Under the pieces are notes generated by a model. It did not search any database and was not told where the DNA came from. It saw only the letters and a program-made list of their open reading frames with translations. The position numbers and the translations under genes were made by a program. From contig JAQSEB010000004.1 in the NCBI GenBank assembly GCA_030063045.1, positions 2,356,001 through 2,420,000 of the forward strand: a stretch of DNA of 64,000 bases, written 5' to 3'. This stretch comes from Pratylenchus scribneri (Eukaryota > Nematoda > Chromadorea > Rhabditida > Pratylenchidae). Shown one piece after another: positions 58,170 to 64,000 of the stretch. Numbering within the stretch: position 1 is the stretch's first letter; each line of letters opens with the position of its first letter.

Positions 58170-61100
58170 TCATAAAGCAATTGAATACACCGGATTTTGG
58201 GTTACATAAACAGTGGATTTGATGGATTGATGTGTTTTAGGGCGAGCATTTTGCTGCGAAGCCGAATGTTCAGGTCGACGATTTAACCGTTTTGAATTCT
58301 TTTGCTTTGTCCACTTTTTGTCGCGGTTGCCATTTTCGGCTTCATCCTCTGCCGAAGAGAGGGAACATGACGAAGAAGAAGACCATAAATCTGCTGTTGC
58401 TGGACATCGATGAAGCATGGAATTGTGGCCAGACGGATGGCCATAATGTGCTATGGGAAAAGTCCAACGATTAATTTTTTAGGTCCCAATATAGTTCATT
58501 TTACAATGAAGCTATATAGTAATTTGTATTATTTCGTTATTGTATTATTTCGATACTAGAATACTTTTGGTATTGGTAATTTGTAAGTTTTTTCGCACAA
58601 AAATTCTGCTAGGTAAAAAGTAAAAGCTAATTCTGGACCTCTAAGTCCTATAAGATTTGATATTTTTGAATTATAAAATCAAATTTCAAAAAAATTTACA
58701 TGTCTTTGAGTATTATAAACCCGATTTTTAGAGTAAAAGCCGTTTATTTGAATTTGTTTTTTTTTTTCTAAAATAAAAATGCCACTTTTTATAAGAATTT
58801 TTTATCAGAATACAGAATGACATATTTGCTTACTAATTAATTAGTTGCCTTTGCTTCTAGCCACAGAAAAGGCACTTTTCAGTATTGCATTTTCAAAATC
58901 TGAGTCTTTCTTTTGGCCATAGTTCAACAAAGAATCAATTAATTCATTAAGGGTAATATGCCATTTGAAGCGCTAGAAGTCATTTCAACTTTTCCCCAAG
59001 TTATTGGAAAGAAAATAATTTATAAAATAAGCAGCAGTTTTTCCCACAAAAATCTGTGTTTATTATATTTATTAAGCTAATAAATTTACTAAAATTTAAA
59101 GTAGCCTAATTTTAGAGGAAACTTTAGGTTTTCGAAAAGTATTATATTAGCCTCTTTAATATCCTATCACAAATATTTGTCATTTTTTTTTTTATCAACC
59201 CACTTCCTGTTCCATAGACCGGTTCATAATGAACAGTTTCCACAAATTGGCTCATCGGTTTCCCATCATGAATGCTAACCCATCGCGATTTTCGGATCAC
59301 TTTTTTCATTGGCAAATTCGACGGTGCCCAAAAGTCGTTGTCTTCAACTTTTTCCCTCCTTTCATCCAACAACATTTCTCCCCGTTCCGGACTGCTGCTT
59401 TTTGTTGCCTCCGATGGCGAATGGCCAATGCCCGATGATGGTGAATGTTGTTGTGTTTTTGTGCGCCAACTTTGCCGGGAATGCCTATAGGAAAATATAT
59501 TGAATGTCAAAAATGCCTAAAAATATAGAAAATGTATCAATTGGGTATGTTTTGGCTTGGGTTTAACCAATTATAACAATTAGTTTTTGAACCATTAAAC
59601 CAAAATTGATTTAAACAGTTTAATATCTTTTTGTTTTTGTTGACCAAACCATTAAAAATTATTTATCATTCATTGCGACTTGACCACAGCTCTATCCAAT
59701 TGGGTATATTATATTTATAAATGTAGAATAAACCCTTAAACCATTATTATAATTCTTTTGGCTCTCTCCTTATGGCATATTTTCAACATTCTTTTCAATA
59801 AATTAAAGCGAAAAGATTATTTGCCTAGCAAAAAAAACTGAATTTAGCTTCTAATTAGAGGCTAGATTAAGTTTCCTTAGAAAAAATTTTAGGGTTAGGA
59901 TTTTGGTATGGGCGGCATATGTTCTAGAGACTTTGGCTAGGGATATTTAGGGGTTAGATCTTGGCCATAAAAGTTGATGAGTTATGGCCATAAAATTTTT
60001 GGCCTTAAGGTTTTTGGGCTACAATTTGGTGGCCAGTGGGACATTTTAAGTGTTCTAAATTGCTAATAATAGCTTTTTATATAGGCTATCGAATAGTATA
60101 ACGTTCATTATAACAGATTAAACCCTAAAAAATTTTTCTAAGAAAATTTAATTTAGCCTCCAATTAAAGGTTAGATTCAGCCAAATTAGGGTAAAAATAA
60201 AGCCGCATGGCAAATTAAATATTTATCCTTACCGATTTGGTGAATGTGTTTGTGATGAATTTGTGAATGAAAGTGGCGGTGGTAACACTCGAACCGGCCG
60301 TTGACTATATTGATCATGAATTTGCGGTGAATGGCCAATGTCGATCCTTTTGCTGGAATGAATTGGACTTGGTGGAGGTACGCCACCATTCAATTTTGGC
60401 CGAGGAATTCGCAACGGTGATGTGTCCAAATGTTTGGTGCGATGAAGGAGGCGAACCTTTCAAATGGGTATTTTAAAAAGGCGGAATTATTTGTTTGGGG
60501 CAAATAAAACAGGCGGAATTATGTTTGGAGCAAATAAAACAGGCGGAATTATTTGTTTGGGGCAAATAAAACAGGCGGAATTATGTTTGGAGCAAATAAA
60601 ACAGGCGGAATTATTTGTTTGGGGCAAATAAAACAGGCGGAATTATTTGTTTAGGGCAAATAAAACAGGCGGAATTATTTGTTTGGGGCAAATAAAACAG
60701 GCGGAATTATTTGTTTGGGGCAAATAAAACAGGCGGAATTATTTGTTTGGGGCAAATAAAACAGGCGGAATTATGTTTGGAGCAAATAAAACAGGCGGAA
60801 TTATTTGTTTGGGGCAAATAAAACAGGCGGAATTATTTGTTTAGGGCAAATAAAACAGGCGGAATTATTTGTTTGGGGCAAATAAAACAGGCGGAATTAT
60901 GTTTGGAGCAAATAAAACAGGCGGAATTATTTGTTTGGGGCAAATAAAACAGGCGGAATTATTTGTTTGGGGCAAATAAAACAGGCGGAATTATTTGTTT
61001 AGGGCAAATATAACAGGCGGAATTATGTTTGGGGCAAATAAAACAGGCGGAATTATGTTTGGGGCAAATAAAACAGGCGGAATTATGTTTGGAGCAAATA

Positions 61101-63767
61101 AAACAGGCGGAATTATTTGTTTGGGGCAAATAAAACAGGCGGAATTATTTGTTTGGGGCAAATAAAACAGGCGGAATTATGTTTGGAGCAAATAAAACAG
61201 GCGGAATTATTTGTTTGGGGCAAATAAAACAGGCGGAATTATTTGTTTGGGGCAAATAAAACAGGCGGAATTATTTGTTTGGGGCAAATAAAACAGGCGG
61301 AATTATTTGTTTAGGGCAAATAAAACAGGCGGAATTATTTGTTTAGGGCAAATAAAACAGGCGGAATTATTTGTTTAGGGCAAATAAAACAGGCGGAATT
61401 ATTTGTTTAGGGCAAATAAATCAGGCGGAATTATTTGTTTAGGGCAAATAAAACAGGCGGAATTATTTGTTTAGGGCAAATAAATCAGGCGGAATTAAAA
61501 TTTAGGGTCTTTAAGTGGTAGATTATCATCTTACTTAACCATAAGCCTATCCTTAATCATCGTAAGAGGGAATTCTTTATTCTTTTCAAATCCCCGCACA
61601 GATAACCGTTAATAAGTAACGAATTTTAAATGGTATTATTTTTTATCTTTATAAGCGCTCATTTTTCAACATGAAAATTTTTAACAGATTAATTCAATTT
61701 TTGCATATTATATATACATTTCCAATTTTCAAATTAAATTTAAGATAAGACTAACCCCTTCTCGTTCTCCGCCTCCTCTTTCATCCTCATCCGAAATTGA
61801 ACGATGTGTTCGATGCGCAAACGGATTTGGATTATCATAGCTGGGGTCAATCGGTCGAGCTGGGCCATCATCCTCAAACTGTTATGCAAAAAAGGGAATT
61901 CGTTTAATCAAAAAAACTTTTAATTTCCTTCATTCGAAGAAAAATAGTAGTGTTATTACAGTAATTGGACCTTTTTTGCCTAAAGCATTATTCAATATAA
62001 TAAGTAAGCAATATATCATTCAAAAGTACAAAGTTTCCTTTATAATTTAACTTTTTTATAAAATTTTAGGAAATCTAATTCATTCAAAAGTACAAAATTT
62101 CCTTTACAATTTAATTTTTTTTATAAAATTTTAGGAAATCTAATTCATTCAAAAATACAAAGTTTCCTTTACAATTTAACTTTTTTTTTATAAAATTTTA
62201 GGAAATCTAATTTTAAAAAAGTTAAAGTTGACATATTCAGTCAACCCAACTTTTTTGAGGACTAGCCGCTTATTTCATAAATAATTTTAAATTTTTAAAA
62301 AATTAGAGAAGCCACTTTTTAGAAGACTTTTAGGGCTTTCGAATGATATTTTTCCTTACTAAATTGGCCTTTTATTTGCTGTCTGAGCTATGGCCAAAAG
62401 AATGGTCCAATTACTTAATTAGAGATTCCTTTTCTATAATTCTGCCTAATTTTTATACCCGAACACTGGCCCGGCTTTCTCCATCGCCATTCAACGAGCG
62501 TTGTTCGCCGAAAGAACGGCTTGAGTAATGTTGACGTTCAATCTATGTGACGGTAAAATTATGTGAGAAATTATCCATTATTTATTGAGAACCTCATGCG
62601 GTGAATAGCGCAAATTCCGTTCAAAAGTTTCCGTCCCATAGGTGACCTCATCATCTTGTTGCTTTGACTGCAAATATTAAAGATTATACAATGGGGCTAG
62701 GGATGCCAGAATGTACCCCTACGGGGGGCATTTGCCTCCTTTTTGAGATTTTGCCCTCTTTTTTGCCCCCCGAGCCGAGTTGCCCCCCAAATGCCCCCTT
62801 TTTAAAATTTTGTCTTTTTTTTCCCTTTTTTATTATTTTTTGGTCTAATTTTTCGCTGCGCGGCTAATTTCTGGTCTAATTTTTCGCTGCGCTGCCATTA
62901 TTGGCAAAAATTTTTGCATTTTTGGCACTTTTTAAAACTGCCCCCAAAATGCCCCCTTTTTTACCGAAAATGCCCCCCAAATGCCCCCTTTTTTCACGAA
63001 ATTCCCCCAAACTGAAAAACCATCTGGCATCCCTGAATGGGGCTAATTTCAATCAAATTTCTTTTAAAATTCTACAAAAATGCCTTGAAGATCAAAAATG
63101 CTTAAATTCAAAAAAAAATATGAGCATCCTACGACTAATCAGCAGCAGAATTGCCTTCCGAAATTTCCATATTTTTTACATCCAGGGGCAAATAAATTCC
63201 TCTCAAATGCTAAATCCATTAAATTGGCTTATTTAAATCCAACACTAATTAAATCCGCAAAAATTGTCTCCTACGGTAATTCAGGATAAATCTGTCAATT
63301 CCTCCTAAAATCCTTCGAAAATTGTTTAGGGAAATAGGGGCTAATTCCATTAAATTCCCACTAAAAACCACTTAAAAAATTGCTTAGATTATCAAGCATT
63401 TTAATACCATTCAGCATTCACTCTGAAATCCTCCAAAAATTACCTCAAAATGATGATATTTCCTGGCCGGCTTTTCAGGTGCCACATTTTTCTGCACAAT
63501 TTGAGTACTACTATGGCTCCTTCCTTTGCTGTTTTCATTGCCCATTTTTGGCCAATAATCTCCTTTATCCTTTTCAACCGGTGGTACCTCCTCCACTTGG
63601 GAAGCAGCTGTTCGACGCAATGACGGGAAATTGTTTGCCCGGTTAATTGTTCCATATTCAAGTGGGCCGCCAAAATCGGCGGCCGTAACAGAATCGGCTG
63701 CTGGAGAGGTGGGTGGAGTGGCCGGTCGATCCAACAATTTGATTTTATGCTCAATTGTTCGGGGCAT
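58170..63767 (-). CDS. disordered protein of unknown family, 463 aa, seven exons
   Basis: Exons (minus): 63767-63444, 62667-62593, 62542-62459, 61878-61756, 60456-60233, 59484-59204 and 58450-58170 (TGA). They total 1392 nt, all in frame. It starts MPRTIEHKIKLLDRPATPPT and is hydrophilic throughout: EVTYGTETFERNLRYSPHE, DPSYDNPNPFAHRTHRS, a Pro-rich stretch PRPKLNGGVPPPSPIHSS, then RKSRWVSIHDGKPMSQFVET and a Ser-rich C-terminus. Repeated Tyr and Pro-rich motifs suggest a signalling or cytoskeletal scaffold, but no domain is recognised. Intron 4 carries a 1-kb minisatellite and intron 1 a hAT-like MITE. The exon 6 donor at 59204 (A|GTGGGT) is weaker than the others. It gives correct phase, but an alternative would stop at 59142. 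Confidence 0.72.
59520..60010. repeat. dispersed repeat fragments in intron 5
   Basis: 59520-59710 matches the text at 31420-31640 (GGGTTTAAC, AACCATTAAACCAAAATTGA, CTCTATCCAATTGGGTAT). 59870-60010 contains AGGGTTAGGATTTTGG and GGCCATAAAA words of the palindromic MITE family. Confidence 0.5.
60478..61498. repeat. 30-32 bp minisatellite (CAGGCGGAATTATTTGTTTG)
   Basis: About 33 units: CAGGCGGAATTATTTGTTTG with GGGCAAATAAAA, or the shorter CAGGCGGAATTATGTTTGGA with GCAAATAAAA, in a repeating order. The long form contains a perfect 7-bp stem, TTATTTG-TTTGGGG-CAAATAA. It lies in intron 4 of the 463-aa gene. Confidence 0.95.
62035..62215. repeat. three tandem copies of a 58-bp unit
   Basis: ATTCAAAAGTACAAAGTTTC, then CTTTACAATTTAAC and TTTTTTATAAAATTTTAGGA AATCTAATTC, repeats three times. 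Confidence 0.8.
62698..63035. mobile_element. hAT-like MITE built from TGCCCCCTTTTT
   Basis: Ends TAGGGATGCCAGAATG and CATCTGGCATCCCTG, inverted. Target duplications AATGGGGC are at 62690-62697 and 63036-63043. Flanks reiterate GCCCCCAAATGCCCCCTTTT. The centre has two AATTTTTCGCTGCGCGGC-type cores, shared with the 16-22 kb elements. It lies in intron 1 of the 463-aa gene. Confidence 0.92.
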
Positions 63768-64000
63768 TCTCTTTAACGAGTAAATTGTCCAAATCAGGGG
63801 AACATTTTCTACAATTTTAGGCCAATTTTAGGCCAATATTACAAGTGCCCTCTAAATATTTGGCCAAAATTGCCAATAAAACATCAAATTTACTCTAAAT
63901 TTTTGGCCATAAATGTCAATAAGATTTCAAATTTATACTGAACATTTGCAAGTTATTGCGTTTTTCTATGCAAAAAGAAGAAATATTTGCGCGGTTTCTT
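63768..64000. other. upstream region of the 463-aa gene
   Basis: 233 bases before the start codon on the minus strand. They are AT-rich, with repeated TTGGCCAAAA/TTTTAGGCCAA words. I see no clear core promoter. Confidence 0.4.

Overview
This is eukaryotic DNA and almost certainly comes from a nematode. Exons are short and of moderate GC content. Introns are very AT-rich, begin with GT and end in TTTTAG, TTTAAG or ACAG. The gene content fits: a secreted ShKT (SXC) cysteine protein, a family of secreted galectin-like proteins, and a vasa-type DEAD-box helicase. A tylenchid (plant-parasitic) nematode is a guess from composition and splice sites, not proven. I rebuilt exon chains by hand, and those called complete keep reading frame across every junction.

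Layout. 1-147 (-) is the 3' part of a paralogue of the next gene. 362-2792 (-) is a five-exon, 346-aa secreted ShKT protein. 4796-5956 (+) is a galectin-like gene without a visible signal exon. 7663-12069 (-) is a 15-exon, 721-aa secreted protein with about three galectin-like units. 12.1-18.6 kb holds no gene I can support, but several sets of locally duplicated blocks. 18886-32793 (+) is a complete 16-exon, 730-aa vasa-like helicase whose introns are full of small transposons and a 1.6-kb minisatellite. 36221-38950 (+) is a five-exon, 242-aa secreted protein. 39296-40487 (-) is the 3' part of a kelch-like gene, with a possible upstream exon at 48748-48927 beyond an 8-kb block of nested transposons. 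51729-54142 (+) is a four-exon, 306-aa proline/serine-rich protein. 54544-54896 and 55211-55527 (-) are exons of a gene with a TDP-43 N-terminal-like domain. 58170-63767 (-) is a seven-exon, 463-aa disordered protein.

The mobile DNA is the most unusual part. At least eight small hAT-like elements have 8-bp target duplications. Each is built from its own reiterated short word. A 7.1-kb LTR retrotransposon (41512-48590, sense on -) carries gag but no recognisable pol. It is nested in one foldback element and carries another. It contains ten small hairpins with a conserved CTCGAAAG core (CTTTCGAG in sense; the LTR pair has one change) and covarying stems, two of which closely bracket gag. At least nine minisatellite arrays sit inside introns or against gene ends. 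Several families share the words TTTCCGGAAA or GGCGGAATTA.

The genes do not form one pathway. They look like ordinary nematode housekeeping, germline and secreted-protein genes in a repeat-rich region.
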